DNA of 64,000 nucleotides, taken from the NCBI GenBank assembly GCA_964352625.1, contig CAYGSD010000006.1, positions 62,001 through 126,000 on the forward strand, in the 5' to 3' direction. Source of the DNA: JAAEPI01 sp964352625. GTDB taxonomy: Bacteria; Bacteroidota; Bacteroidia; Cytophagales; Cyclobacteriaceae. The notes below the pieces were generated by a model. It searched no databases and was not told the origin of the DNA. It saw only the letters and a list, made by a program, of their open reading frames with translations. Position 1 is the stretch's first letter; each line of letters starts with the position of its first letter. The position numbers and the translations under genes were made by a program. Positions 1 to 7,258 of this stretch are shown here, piece by piece.

Positions 1-84
1 AAAAAGCAAAAGTGCCAGCATGACCAGCGATATCATGGGGCCTGCCACATACCATGGCCAAGGTTGACTTATATATTCAATCAT
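1..84 (-). CDS. YeeE/YedE-family sulfur transporter, N-terminus only
   Basis: Only the first 28 codons are in the window; the gene runs off the left edge. The start ATG is at 84 on the complement. The visible residues include PWPWYVAGPMISL followed by a hydrophobic run, which matches the usual beginning of YeeE/YedE (DUF395) membrane proteins, a family linked to thiosulfate or sulfur-compound uptake. It is divergent from the DUF2892 gene, and one Crp/Fnr-type palindrome at 180-195 lies between them. That palindrome recurs before the cstB-like and sulP genes, which supports a sulfur role. The family call rests on a short N-terminus and could change once the rest is seen. Confidence 0.6.
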   Translation of the reverse strand, partial: MIEYISQPWPWYVAGPMISLVMLALLLF

Positions 85-151
85 TGTGTTTATTTGAACG
101 AAAAGAACAAACAGCTTTCAGAGTTAGATTGTTCCTTGATAAAACTTGCCA

Positions 152-159
152 CAAAGCTA
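152..159 (-). promoter_or_regulatory. -7 box of the yeeE-like gene
   Basis: The complement reads TAGCTTTG, an exact match to the Bacteroidota -7 pattern TAnnTTTG. Its last G lies 35.5 bp from the centre of the palindrome at 180-195. No clear -33 element is present, as expected of an activator-dependent promoter. The predicted leader to the ATG at 84 is about 65 bases. Confidence 0.5.
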
Positions 160-179
160 TAGTCTGTCCCCTGCTTCTG

Positions 180-195
180 TGTAACAACTGTTACC
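180..195. promoter_or_regulatory. Crp/Fnr-type operator shared by two divergent genes
   Basis: TGTAAC-AACT-GTTACC is a 6-4-6 inverted repeat with five perfectly matched bases in each arm. It sits between the yeeE-like gene (left, minus) and the DUF2892 gene (right, plus), with a -7 box at nearly equal distance on each side. The same form is found at 19979-19994 and 21755-21770. That Crp/Fnr protein encoded at 21766-22395 binds it is inferred. Confidence 0.55.
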
Positions 196-216
196 GATTA
201 ATAAGAATGTAATTCT

Positions 217-224
217 GAACTTTG
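217..224 (+). promoter_or_regulatory. Probable -7 box of the DUF2892 gene
   Basis: GAACTTTG matches TAnnTTTG at five of the six defined bases (first T replaced by G). Its last G is 36.5 bp from the palindrome centre, the same spacing as at the cstB-like promoter. A second near match (TAGATTTTG, one base too long) at 231-239 is almost on top of the start codon and fits less well. Confidence 0.35.
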
Positions 225-243
225 AGAAAATAGATTTTGAGAT

Positions 244-450
244 ATGACTAAAAACATGAGCAAAACGGACGGGGTAATCAGAATTGTTGTGGCTTTAACA
301 ATTGTAGCCCTTTGGTACTTCCAGGTTGTTTCAGGCACTCTACTTGGCGTTCTTGGTATAGTTGCCGCAATATTTATCGTAACTGGATTTATTAATTATT
401 GTCCTCTCTACTCCGTATTTAGAATTAGGACTAGGAAGAAAGACAATTAA
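244..450 (+). CDS. DUF2892 (YgaP-like) small inner-membrane protein
   Basis: This 68-residue protein starts with a short polar segment (SKTDGVIRIVVAL) and has two predicted membrane helices separated by a Gly turn. It then ends in NYCPLYSVFRIRTRKK with a basic tail. The G-x-x-R-I start and the CPLY motif after the second helix are typical of DUF2892 proteins, which often occur beside or fused to rhodaneses and YeeE proteins in sulfur-handling loci. The exact role is unknown. The stop codon overlaps that of the convergent DUF1080 gene. A downstream ATG at 256 is an alternative start. Confidence 0.75.
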   Translation: MTKNMSKTDGVIRIVVALTIVALWYFQVVSGTLLGVLGIVAAIFIVTGFINYCPLYSVFRIRTRKKDN

Positions 451-1301
451 TAGAGGCAGCTTTTCGGATCTGACTTCAGATAATAGCCCTTGTAATTTTT
501 TGCGGCCTTGTCCATGCAACCACAAAGATTCAAGAGCTCAATATTTCTAAATTCCGTAGCGAAACTTTCGGCCTGAACAGCCAAATATCCCTCTGTCATT
601 CTCATCCCATTTGGGAATTTGACTGTGTCCTGATTAGCCATGCTACCACCAACAACAGGTTTTGAATAAGTAACAAGTGTATCCCCATTCATAATGTGAT
701 GAATGAGAGAGTCACCCAATACCACCGCCTCAGCCGTAACCCACTCACCCAGTTCATAAATCGGTCCCTCATAATCCTCCAAGCAATGTGGTTCATATAG
801 TTCACCGATTATCGTTACATGACAGCCCGGAGTACACAAGGATCCAGTTGGACGTTCAGCGAGCAATTGATATTCAATAGATAATGGGAAACCTTGATTT
901 GGCTTCATAGATTCAGGGGACTGACTATGAAGCATTAAACCATTGTTAGCATAAGCCCAATCTGGGGAGCCGGGAATAGCCTCACCAACGAATCTATAGT
1001 CCATTCTCACACGATAATAAGACAGCTTTTCTCTGTAGAATAAATGTCCAAACTCAAATCTAAACGAGTCATATTCAGAGTAATCAACACTAAGCACCGA
1101 ATCTACTACCTTGAAAGTGTTTTTGTAATTCACACCTAAATCCTGTCCGGTAAACTTAGGCGTCCATCCTTCTAGAGTTTTACCATCAAATATGGTTTTC
1201 CACTCCACCAATTCTTCCTTCTCAGGAACCGCACATGAAAATAGGACTGTCAGAAGAAAAGAAAATAGGACTGTTGTAATTTTTGTGAGATTGTTATCCA
1301 T
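447..1301 (-). CDS. DUF1080 (3-keto-disaccharide hydrolase-like) lipoprotein
   Basis: The ATG at 1301 is chosen because it places a lipoprotein signal at the N-terminus, with LFSC as lipobox and Cys about residue 23; an upstream in-frame start at 1352 would add an unrelated polar leader. The mature part has WKTIFDGKTLEGW followed by a beta-rich domain with NNGLMLHSQ, the pattern of the DUF1080 jelly-roll fold, whose characterised members act on 3-keto-glycosides. It is probably anchored in the periplasm or outer membrane. The C-terminus carries several Cys (CGCMDK, CLY). Substrate unknown. Confidence 0.7.
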   Translation of the reverse strand: MDNNLTKITTVLFSFLLTVLFSCAVPEKEELVEWKTIFDGKTLEGWTPKFTGQDLGVNYKNTFKVVDSVLSVDYSEYDSFRFEFGHLFYREKLSYYRVRMDYRFVGEAIPGSPDWAYANNGLMLHSQSPESMKPNQGFPLSIEYQLLAERPTGSLCTPGCHVTIIGELYEPHCLEDYEGPIYELGEWVTAEAVVLGDSLIHHIMNGDTLVTYSKPVVGGSMANQDTVKFPNGMRMTEGYLAVQAESFATEFRNIELLNLCGCMDKAAKNYKGYYLKSDPKSCLY

Positions 1302-1402
1302 GATTGAAGTTTTTGGTTTCAAATCCTCATCTTGACAAAGATTTTGCTTCACTTATTCAAACCAATAAAGTTAGCGACGATCACATCAGAAAAATAGAAA
1401 TT

Positions 1403-1435
1403 TTGCAACAGGCTTTATCAATAATTCTATCTTTG
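1403..1435 (+). promoter_or_regulatory. Promoter of the TPR/HisKA gene
   Basis: A TTG at 1403-1405 (within TTTTG) and TATCTTTG at 1428-1435 match the -33 and -7 elements, with a 22-base spacer. The -7 box ends only two bases before the GTG at 1438, so the transcript would be leaderless or start within the first codons. Confidence 0.45.
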
Positions 1436-1437
1436 AG

Positions 1438-2826
1438 GTGTTGAAAACATACATTATCTGCTATTTTCTATTCGTTTCAATTCTTCTCCCTTCTCAGAAC
1501 ACCTCCGATTGTCTGAGACAAGTGCTGAAAGAAAAACCGATGATTGACCGTGAGTACATTGACGTGCTCAACGAATTGACGTTGAATCTGATTCTGACCG
1601 ACCCAGTGGTAGGTTTGTCACAGGCCAGTGAGTCTTTGAGACTTATTGAAACAATTGAGTATCCTCAAGGGCTTTTTACGGCTCTTATGCATAAAGGAAG
1701 CGCACTTTGGACAACCGGATTGCCCGATCAGGCGCTTGGCTATTATTATAGGGCCAAGAAAATGGAAAGTGTTGCTAGCGCGAATACCCGAGTTGCTTTA
1801 AACAACAACATTGCGGAAGTGTTTAAGCAGAAAAAGCTATTCGATTCGGCACTACTCTACTACAATAGGGCTCTGAAAATAGGCGTGTACGAAAGGCCCG
1901 ATCTGGACTTTTCAATTCTAGAATATAATGTCGGGGAGCTTTACTTGATAAATCAAAATTTAGATTCGGCTAGTGAATATTTTCACAAGTCATATGAAAC
2001 TGCAACAATCACCGGAAATAAGCGCGGCAAAGCTTATGCTCTTTACGGGTTAGGTGAAATTTCAATTCTGAGAGATTATCCTAAAAAGGCTGTTTCCTCT
2101 CACTTAAAAGCACTGAATTTAAGGGAATCTGTTGGAGACATTCGTGGTATGATTCAATCTTATCAGAGCCTTGGAAACCTGTACATGAAGTTGTCCAAGA
2201 TAGATTCGGGACTTTGGTATCTGAGAAAATCCGTAGCTGAAGCAAGCAAAGCAAAATCGATGGATCTTCTTAGTTCTTCTTATCATAGTTTGGCTCTGGC
2301 TTTAAAAAAATCAGGAGAATTTAAAATGGCCATTGAAAATCTCCATTTATATCATGAGCTTCAGGACAGCATCAATCAGGTATCCTTTTTAAGCAACTCA
2401 AAACAGCTACAAAATGTACTAGAAAGCGAGCTGGTAGAAACTGAAAACAAACTTCTAAAAGAAGAGCAGATCGTTCAAGCGCTTGAAAATCGAGCACTGG
2501 TCATCAGAGTAATATTATTGTCAGCAATCCTTTTTCTGATCGCTTTGGTTTACTATCAGCATCGACTAAGGTTGCTCTCCCGAAAAAATGAAGAAAAAAT
2601 AATGAATCGCAACAAGCAGCTTAGGGATTCTGCCTTTGTTGTATCTCATGATTTGCGCGAGCCTGTGTCACAAATTCTTGGTTTTATTGAACTGAATAAG
2701 GCGACCAAGGATGTGCCTCAAAAGGAAACATGGGAACACATGGAAAAAGCTGCAACGCTCATTGACTCAGTAGTACGACAGCTCGCCGGGCAGCTTCACA
2801 ACACTGACGATTCCGAAAAAAAGTGA
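1438..2826 (+). CDS. TPR sensor protein with HisKA domain but no ATPase domain
   Basis: The 462-residue product has a signal-like N-terminus, about six TPR units between residues 60 and 310 (for example GKAYALYGLGEISILRDYPKKA), a coiled coil, one membrane helix near residue 355, and a HisKA dimerisation domain with the H-box VVSHDLREPVSQILGF. The chain ends about 55 residues after the H-box, so the HATPase_c domain is absent. No kinase remnant follows; the opposite strand encodes a response regulator that overlaps by 31 bp tail to tail. The start is GTG (TTG at 1441 is an alternative); a later start would remove the signal segment. It may serve as a phosphotransfer or dimerising partner, which is inference. 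Confidence 0.75.
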   Translation: MLKTYIICYFLFVSILLPSQNTSDCLRQVLKEKPMIDREYIDVLNELTLNLILTDPVVGLSQASESLRLIETIEYPQGLFTALMHKGSALWTTGLPDQALGYYYRAKKMESVASANTRVALNNNIAEVFKQKKLFDSALLYYNRALKIGVYERPDLDFSILEYNVGELYLINQNLDSASEYFHKSYETATITGNKRGKAYALYGLGEISILRDYPKKAVSSHLKALNLRESVGDIRGMIQSYQSLGNLYMKLSKIDSGLWYLRKSVAEASKAKSMDLLSSSYHSLALALKKSGEFKMAIENLHLYHELQDSINQVSFLSNSKQLQNVLESELVETENKLLKEEQIVQALENRALVIRVILLSAILFLIALVYYQHRLRLLSRKNEEKIMNRNKQLRDSAFVVSHDLREPVSQILGFIELNKATKDVPQKETWEHMEKAATLIDSVVRQLAGQLHNTDDSEKK

Positions 2827-3206
2827 TAGTCAATTATTTCATCTAACATTTCGATCGTGAGAGGCTTAGTCCTAAAATCATGAATGGCTGAAGAATCCAG
2901 AGCCCGCTGCTGATCCTTCGGATCAATGGACGAGGTGAGCATGACGATGACATTTTGCTGCACTATTCCAATTTCTTCTAACCTCTGCACCACTTGCCAG
3001 CCATCTAAAACAGGCATGTTGATATCTACAAAAATTAATAGCTCAGAGCTATCTGCGTGTTCTATTTGGATTGAGGTTACAGCATCTTCGGGATTTTGAA
3101 AAGTCTCCACGGGCTGGTCATACTTTGACTTCTGAATCACCATTTGATTCAGGAAGTTGGTGGTAAAACTGTCGTCGATTAGTATGATTTTCTTTGGTAA
3201 GCCCAT
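2796..3206 (-). CDS. Single-domain response regulator (CheY-like)
   Basis: The ATG at 3206 (MGLPKK) is chosen because a TAGATTTG promoter box overlaps the alternative start at 3224. The receiver domain is complete: acidic pair at residues 11-12 (ILIDDS), phosphoacceptor D61 (FVDINMP), the Thr/Ser switch (MLTSS) and the conserved Lys (RTKPL). There is no output domain, so it probably works by protein contact or as a phosphorelay intermediate. It converges on the TPR/HisKA gene with a 31-bp overlap, which suggests but does not prove partnership. Confidence 0.85.
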   Translation of the reverse strand: MGLPKKIILIDDSFTTNFLNQMVIQKSKYDQPVETFQNPEDAVTSIQIEHADSSELLIFVDINMPVLDGWQVVQRLEEIGIVQQNVIVMLTSSIDPKDQQRALDSSAIHDFRTKPLTIEMLDEIIDYHFFSESSVL

Positions 3207-3221
3207 TGGACAAATGCATTG

Positions 3222-3229
3222 CAAATCTA
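3222..3229 (-). promoter_or_regulatory. -7 box of the response regulator gene
   Basis: The complement reads TAGATTTG, matching TAnnTTTG, 15 bases before the chosen ATG at 3206. No convincing -33 element is seen at the expected distance. Confidence 0.4.
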
Positions 3230-3377
3230 CACTTTGTTCACCTAGAACTAAAAAGCAGAATCGAGTTAGAAGCTCAAAGACTTAATAATCTGGTTTTTAA
3301 AAGGAAATACATTTTTCTAGAACACCTATTCAAACAAAAATTCAAAGAATTATATTAGCATTTGATAACCTCACCAA

Positions 3378-4739
3378 ATGATGAAACAATTTGCTAAACT
3401 ATCTTTTGTTGTTCTTAGTATCTTGCTTGTTTCAAGTCAGATTATAGCTCAAACAACATTCACATCAGTTTCAGCCGGTAATTGGAATGATGGGGCAACA
3501 TGGGGTAACACTTCGCCAGGTGTTGCAGGCATTGATTATCCGGGGGAGGGTGATGATGCTGTCATTGGACATACGGTTACCATAGACAATACATTGGATA
3601 ACGACACGGATGCGACCCAAGAACAACCTGACAACTTTGCCGGTGTTTGTGGTGCAGATCATGAGGCTTGTGGTACCAATTCCTTCTATCTGAATGGGAA
3701 GGTTACCATTAACAGTGGGGGAACATTCTATGCGACCGTGCCTATAATCATAGCTGACACGCTTGAAATCAACAATGGCGGCTCCTATCATTTAGACGAT
3801 GGTGCTGACGATACATGGGTTTTGGGGTTTTTAGATGTTAAAGACTTTGGCTCGTTCCTTACTGAAGATCACCTGAACGTTAGTGGTACTGGAATTGCGA
3901 CTGTCAGTGAAAACGGAACCGCTCAAATTGGAGATGACTTATTTTTTGATGGTGATAATTCATTCCTTTGTGGACGGGGTACTTGGAACCTAATTGCGGG
4001 ATCTAACAACTCTATACGGTCAGTAAATAATGATGGAGAAACTTTAGATCAGATTTGTGCTGAAACCACAATTGATTGCGCGGACGGTAACTGCTGTGGA
4101 TCTGACTGCACAACGGATATAATGGACAATGCAGGAACCGCTGACGGGAACATTGGCCCAAATGAGCCTGCAGTAAATAATCGCCCGAGTACATCAAGTA
4201 CCCTTCCAGTGGAAATGACATATTTCGATTTAAAGCAGTCTGATGTTATCTCAATTCAATGGGGAACCGCTAGCGAATTGAACAATGAGAAATTTGAAGT
4301 TCAAAAATCGACCGACGGTGAGAGTTTCTATCATCTCGGGTCGGTTTACGGTCATGGAACTACGACTTTACCAAAGGATTACGAATTCGTAGACTACCGT
4401 CCCAGCATTGGCGTTAACTATTACCGTCTTAAGCAAATTGATTTTGATGGCGCATTTGAATACAGTAGGACTCGAGTTACTTTTTACGAGGCAGTGAGGG
4501 CCACTAATATTTATCCTAATCCAGCCACGGATGAACTTAAGCTAAGTATTGGTACAGATTACCTGAATACCACTACAGAAATCAAAATCATCAATATGGC
4601 GGGAAAACAGGTGTTTTACTCGAATGAAATTCTCAAAAACCCGACATTAGAAATTGAATTTAACTTAGAATCTGGATTATACTTTTTGACATTGAAAAAT
4701 GGTTCATTTAAGGAGCAACTAAAATTTCAGGTGAAGTAA
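3378..4739 (+). CDS. Type IX secretion cargo protein with C-terminal sorting domain
   Basis: The protein has 453 residues. The N-terminal signal peptide ends near IIAQ (about residue 25). The body begins with a WNDGATW element and continues as a beta-helix-like region rich in Gly, Asn and Asp (to about residue 240) with several Cys pairs. A linker rich in Ser and Thr follows, then a fibronectin-like module with VEMTYFDLKQ and NYYRLKQIDFDG, typical just before sorting tails. The last 80 residues (IYPNPATDELKL to LKFQVK) form a type A sorting domain, so the protein is exported through the type IX system and probably attached to the cell surface. No enzymatic motif was recognised. Two adjacent ATGs (3378, 3381) are possible starts. 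Confidence 0.85.
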   Translation: MMKQFAKLSFVVLSILLVSSQIIAQTTFTSVSAGNWNDGATWGNTSPGVAGIDYPGEGDDAVIGHTVTIDNTLDNDTDATQEQPDNFAGVCGADHEACGTNSFYLNGKVTINSGGTFYATVPIIIADTLEINNGGSYHLDDGADDTWVLGFLDVKDFGSFLTEDHLNVSGTGIATVSENGTAQIGDDLFFDGDNSFLCGRGTWNLIAGSNNSIRSVNNDGETLDQICAETTIDCADGNCCGSDCTTDIMDNAGTADGNIGPNEPAVNNRPSTSSTLPVEMTYFDLKQSDVISIQWGTASELNNEKFEVQKSTDGESFYHLGSVYGHGTTTLPKDYEFVDYRPSIGVNYYRLKQIDFDGAFEYSRTRVTFYEAVRATNIYPNPATDELKLSIGTDYLNTTTEIKIINMAGKQVFYSNEILKNPTLEIEFNLESGLYFLTLKNGSFKEQLKFQVK

Positions 4740-4742
4740 ACC

Positions 4743-5159
4743 TCACGGGTGACTAGCCACCCACACTTCTCCATCCTCAAAGACTTCCTTTTTCCAAATG
4801 GGCACTGTTTCCTTGAGGATATCTATGGCGTACTGGCACGCCTCGAAAGCGGCTTTTCGGTGAGGTGTAGAAACGGCGATGATCACCGGCACTTCACCAA
4901 TCTTTAACACTCCCACTCTGTGATGAATGGCCACATGCAGGGCATCCCACTTTTCAATAATTTGATCAGCGATCTTGCGCATTTCCTTCTCGGCCATAGG
5001 TGCATATGCCTCAAACTCTAGTCGCACTACTTGCTTGCCTTTGGTTTGATTGCGCACCGTGCCGACAAACACCACCGTTCCTCCGGCCGCATCGTCTTTG
5101 ACTGCATCCTGACAAGTCTGCTCTGAGAGCGCATCCGATGACAAAAGGATATCAACCAC
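4743..5159 (-). CDS. moaE: Molybdopterin synthase catalytic subunit MoaE
   Basis: This 138-residue protein converts cyclic pyranopterin monophosphate to molybdopterin, using thiocarboxylated MoaD as sulfur donor. Diagnostic segments are GGTVVFVGTVRNQTKG, the Arg-rich substrate loop LEFEAYAPMAEKEM, the IHHRVGVLKIGEVPV strand and the catalytic region PIWKKEVFEDGEVW. Length is near the family norm. The start overlaps the end of moaD by 8 bp, as usual for a translationally coupled pair. It is convergent with the type IX cargo gene, three bases apart. Confidence 0.95.
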   Translation of the reverse strand: MVDILLSSDALSEQTCQDAVKDDAAGGTVVFVGTVRNQTKGKQVVRLEFEAYAPMAEKEMRKIADQIIEKWDALHVAIHHRVGVLKIGEVPVIIAVSTPHRKAAFEACQYAIDILKETVPIWKKEVFEDGEVWVASHP

Positions 5160-5394
5160 CGCTTACAGGGGGAATAATGACCACCTCGTCGTTTGGTTGC
5201 AAAGTGAAGTCGTCGTATTGGTAATCTTCGTTCACTGCCAATTTCAAACTCTGCAGTTTTTCGAATTCAGGGAACTGGGTAACCAAGGACCGCTTCACAT
5301 CCAGAATACTGGCACTATCAGACACCTCCAAATCCAAACTGTTGGTTTGCAGGATGTCCTTTGCTATTCCGTATGCGATAAGTTTAATTTTCAT
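5152..5394 (-). CDS. moaD: Molybdopterin synthase sulfur carrier subunit MoaD
   Basis: This 80-residue ubiquitin-like protein ends in PPVSGG; the terminal Gly is adenylated by MoeB and thiocarboxylated before donating sulfur to MoaE. The ATG at 5394 gives the normal MoaD length and the normal beginning (MKIKLIAYGIA). A longer in-frame reading to 5661 runs through an interspersed repeat and is not credible. A TAAATTTG box lies five bases upstream of the ATG, so the moaD-moaE message may be leaderless. Confidence 0.95.
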   Translation of the reverse strand: MKIKLIAYGIAKDILQTNSLDLEVSDSASILDVKRSLVTQFPEFEKLQSLKLAVNEDYQYDDFTLQPNDEVVIIPPVSGG

Positions 5395-5399
5395 TGATT

Positions 5400-5407
5400 C
5401 AAATTTA
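5400..5407 (-). promoter_or_regulatory. -7 box of moaD-moaE, close to the start codon
   Basis: The complement reads TAAATTTG, an exact TAnnTTTG match, separated from the moaD ATG by five bases. No good -33 element is visible because the interspersed repeat at 5415-5511 lies directly upstream. Confidence 0.4.
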
Positions 5408-5414
5408 CATCGTT

Positions 5415-5511
5415 CGTCACTCTGAGTGCAACGAAGAGTCTGTCTCATTTTGAGCAAATTGAATTTAGATTCTTCACTCCGCCTGCTACCGCAGGCAGGT
5501 TCAGAATGACG
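5415..5511. repeat. Interspersed palindromic repeat, copy 1
   Basis: It begins CGTCACTCTGAGTGCAACGA and ends TTCAGAATGACG; the two ends are partly inverted copies of each other (CGTCA and TGACG). An internal perfect hairpin GCCTGC-TACC-GCAGGC lies at 5481-5496. Related copies are at 5541-5608, 34184-34249 and, shorter, 35175-35201. The element resembles non-autonomous palindromic repeats common in Bacteroidota intergenic regions. Confidence 0.65.
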
Positions 5512-5540
5512 GGGCGTAAGGTGCTGAAAATCAATCAATA

Positions 5541-5608
5541 CGTCACTCTGAGGTACGAAGAGTCTATTCGTGATTTTTACTCTGCATGCCACGGGGTGGT
5601 TCAGAATA
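5541..5608. repeat. Interspersed palindromic repeat, copy 2, running into sufU
   Basis: It starts CGTCACTCTGAG, shares the ACGAAGAGTCT core with copy 1 and ends GGTTCAGAATAC without the final TGACG. Its right end overlaps the last codons of sufU and supplies the TTC TGA that ends that gene. Confidence 0.55.
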
Positions 5609-6020
5609 CATCTCGATAATTCAAATAATCCAAGACCGCCTTCCAGCTCAATTGAATACAATCCAGACGCCCCTCAAAGTTCTTCAATTCCACCAAAATC
5701 TGAAGCTCTTCAGCCAACCCACTTCCATCGCCTGTTTCAAAAGCATTAAGAAACTGCTCACAAAGTTCCCTGACTTGATCCTCTGACTTCCCCTCCATGT
5801 TTCGCAAGAGCAACGACGTGGAAGCCTTTGAAATCGCACAACCAAACCCATCAAAATGGGCTGTTTTCTTGCCAAGATATATCTGGTATTTATCTCCGCA
5901 CATCGGATTGTAGGCCTGCACCACCTCCCTTGCATTCTCTTCCTTTTCGAAATGAAAAGGTTCGTTATTCTCAGGCAGAATTTTCTCCTTGTACAGCCGC
6001 TGGATTTCTTCTTTCGTCAC
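5601..6020 (-). CDS. sufU: SufU-type Fe-S scaffold / sulfurtransferase
   Basis: The 139-residue protein has the three conserved Cys of the IscU/SufU fold (C41 in NPMCGD, C61 in GFGCAISKAS, C121 in RLDCIQLSW) with Asp43. The roughly 18-residue insertion between the second and third Cys (GKSEDQVRELCEQF and following) marks SufU rather than IscU. SufU proteins bind zinc and accept sulfur from SufS. The gene overlaps sufS by four bases (ATGA), so they form a couplet. The extreme C-terminus is formed by an interspersed repeat. Its position inside a molybdopterin cluster suggests a dedicated sulfur relay. Confidence 0.88.
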   Translation of the reverse strand: MTKEEIQRLYKEKILPENNEPFHFEKEENAREVVQAYNPMCGDKYQIYLGKKTAHFDGFGCAISKASTSLLLRNMEGKSEDQVRELCEQFLNAFETGDGSGLAEELQILVELKNFEGRLDCIQLSWKAVLDYLNYRDVF

Positions 6021-7216
6021 GACCAGAATTTTATCAGTTCCTTCAAAGATGTGATCATTCGATCAATTTCTTCTTTTGTATTGTAGATGGAAAAAGAAGC
6101 TCGCACCGTAGCTGGTACCCCCAAGTGCTGCAATAATGGCTGAGTACAATGCATCCCCGCCCGCACTGCAACTCCATCCTTGTTTAGGAAAGAGGCGACA
6201 TCATGTGGGTGTATGTTATCAATCGTGAAGGGAACAATACCTGTTCGTTCTTTCGGGTTACCCATCACCCTCACTCCTTCAATTTTCGCAAGTTGCACTC
6301 GGCAATATTCTCCCAGTTCAAGGATGTGATTCCTCGCCTCTCCCCGATCCAATTCATTTAAGAAATCAATCGCTGCTGATAGTCCGATCACTCCACCAAT
6401 ATTGGATGTGCCTGCTTCCAGTATTCTTGGAAAAGTAGCAAAGTCCGTATCATCCTCTCGCACATCCAGAATCATCCCACCACCGAAATTAAAAGGCTTA
6501 ATTTGATCTCGGTAATCATTAGAAACAAACAGAACGCCCGTCCCAAAAGGCCCAAACACCTTATGTCCGGAAAAGCCAAGGAAATCATAGCCGATCGATG
6601 ATTGATCTAATTCGTGGAAAGCTGCTCCTTGCGCTGCATCTATGGCCAAAGGTATTCCTTTTTGGTGAGCCAAATCTATGATTTGTTGGAGATCATTGAC
6701 AGTTCCCAATGTATTCGACACATGATTGATGGCCAGCATTTTGGTTTTGCTATCCAATAGGCCATTCAAAGCCTTCATATTCAAATTGCCATCCTGATCA
6801 ATTGGAGCAATTCTAAACTCTGCTTCTTTCTCTTTCGCCAACTGCTGCCAGGGAATGAAATTGGAATGATGCTCAAGGATCGAAACGACCACATTGTCAC
6901 CCTTTTTAAGCTGATGCGACAGGTAAGAACGAGCGATGATATTCATCGATTCAGAGGTGCCGGATGTGAAAGCGATATTCTCAGGTTTAGCTCCGAGGAA
7001 CTTAGCTACCTTCTCTCGGGCATGCTCGTATGCAATGGATGCTTGATTCGACAGGTCATAAACTCCACGATGAATATTGGCATTTCCATTCGTGTAGAAT
7101 TCGCTCATCACCGCAATTACCGACGCAGGACGCTGGGTGGTAGCCGCATTATCGAAATAAGCCAGATTCGGATATTTATCGAAAATTGGGAACTGAGACC
7201 GAAAGCGATTTGTCAA
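6017..7216 (-). CDS. sufS: Cysteine desulfurase, SufS type
   Basis: The protein has 399 residues. The PLP lysine is K219 (GFSGHKVFGPFGTG) and the catalytic cysteine is C357 (RAGMHCTQPLL), the short-loop arrangement of group II (SufS/CsdA) enzymes. It also has YFDNAATTQRP at the start and HHSNFIPW near residue 120. It releases sulfur from cysteine and passes it as persulfide to SufU. The start codon is TTG at 7216, since no in-frame ATG is available before the conserved N-terminus. It is divergent from moaA with only 42 bp between. Confidence 0.93.
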   Translation of the reverse strand: MTNRFRSQFPIFDKYPNLAYFDNAATTQRPASVIAVMSEFYTNGNANIHRGVYDLSNQASIAYEHAREKVAKFLGAKPENIAFTSGTSESMNIIARSYLSHQLKKGDNVVVSILEHHSNFIPWQQLAKEKEAEFRIAPIDQDGNLNMKALNGLLDSKTKMLAINHVSNTLGTVNDLQQIIDLAHQKGIPLAIDAAQGAAFHELDQSSIGYDFLGFSGHKVFGPFGTGVLFVSNDYRDQIKPFNFGGGMILDVREDDTDFATFPRILEAGTSNIGGVIGLSAAIDFLNELDRGEARNHILELGEYCRVQLAKIEGVRVMGNPKERTGIVPFTIDNIHPHDVASFLNKDGVAVRAGMHCTQPLLQHLGVPATVRASFSIYNTKEEIDRMITSLKELIKFWS

Positions 7217-7258
7217 TTGTGTCTAGCTTTAAATTTCAGGGGAAGTTAGAAAACAAGA

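Noticed and set aside
2815..2821. A seven-A run as a programmed frameshift joining HisKA to an ATPase domain
   Set aside because: No frame downstream encodes an HATPase_c domain; the opposite strand is a response regulator.
3355..3377. A promoter TAGCATTTG before the type IX cargo gene
   Set aside because: Three bases separate TA from TTTG instead of two, and no -33 element is present.
3471..3791. Antisense frame within the type IX cargo gene
   Set aside because: No domain, no promoter, and it is fully contained in a well-supported gene.
5152..5661. A long reading frame extending MoaD by about 89 residues upstream
   Set aside because: The extension runs through an interspersed repeat and has no similarity to MoaD; the ATG at 5394 gives the family length and beginning.
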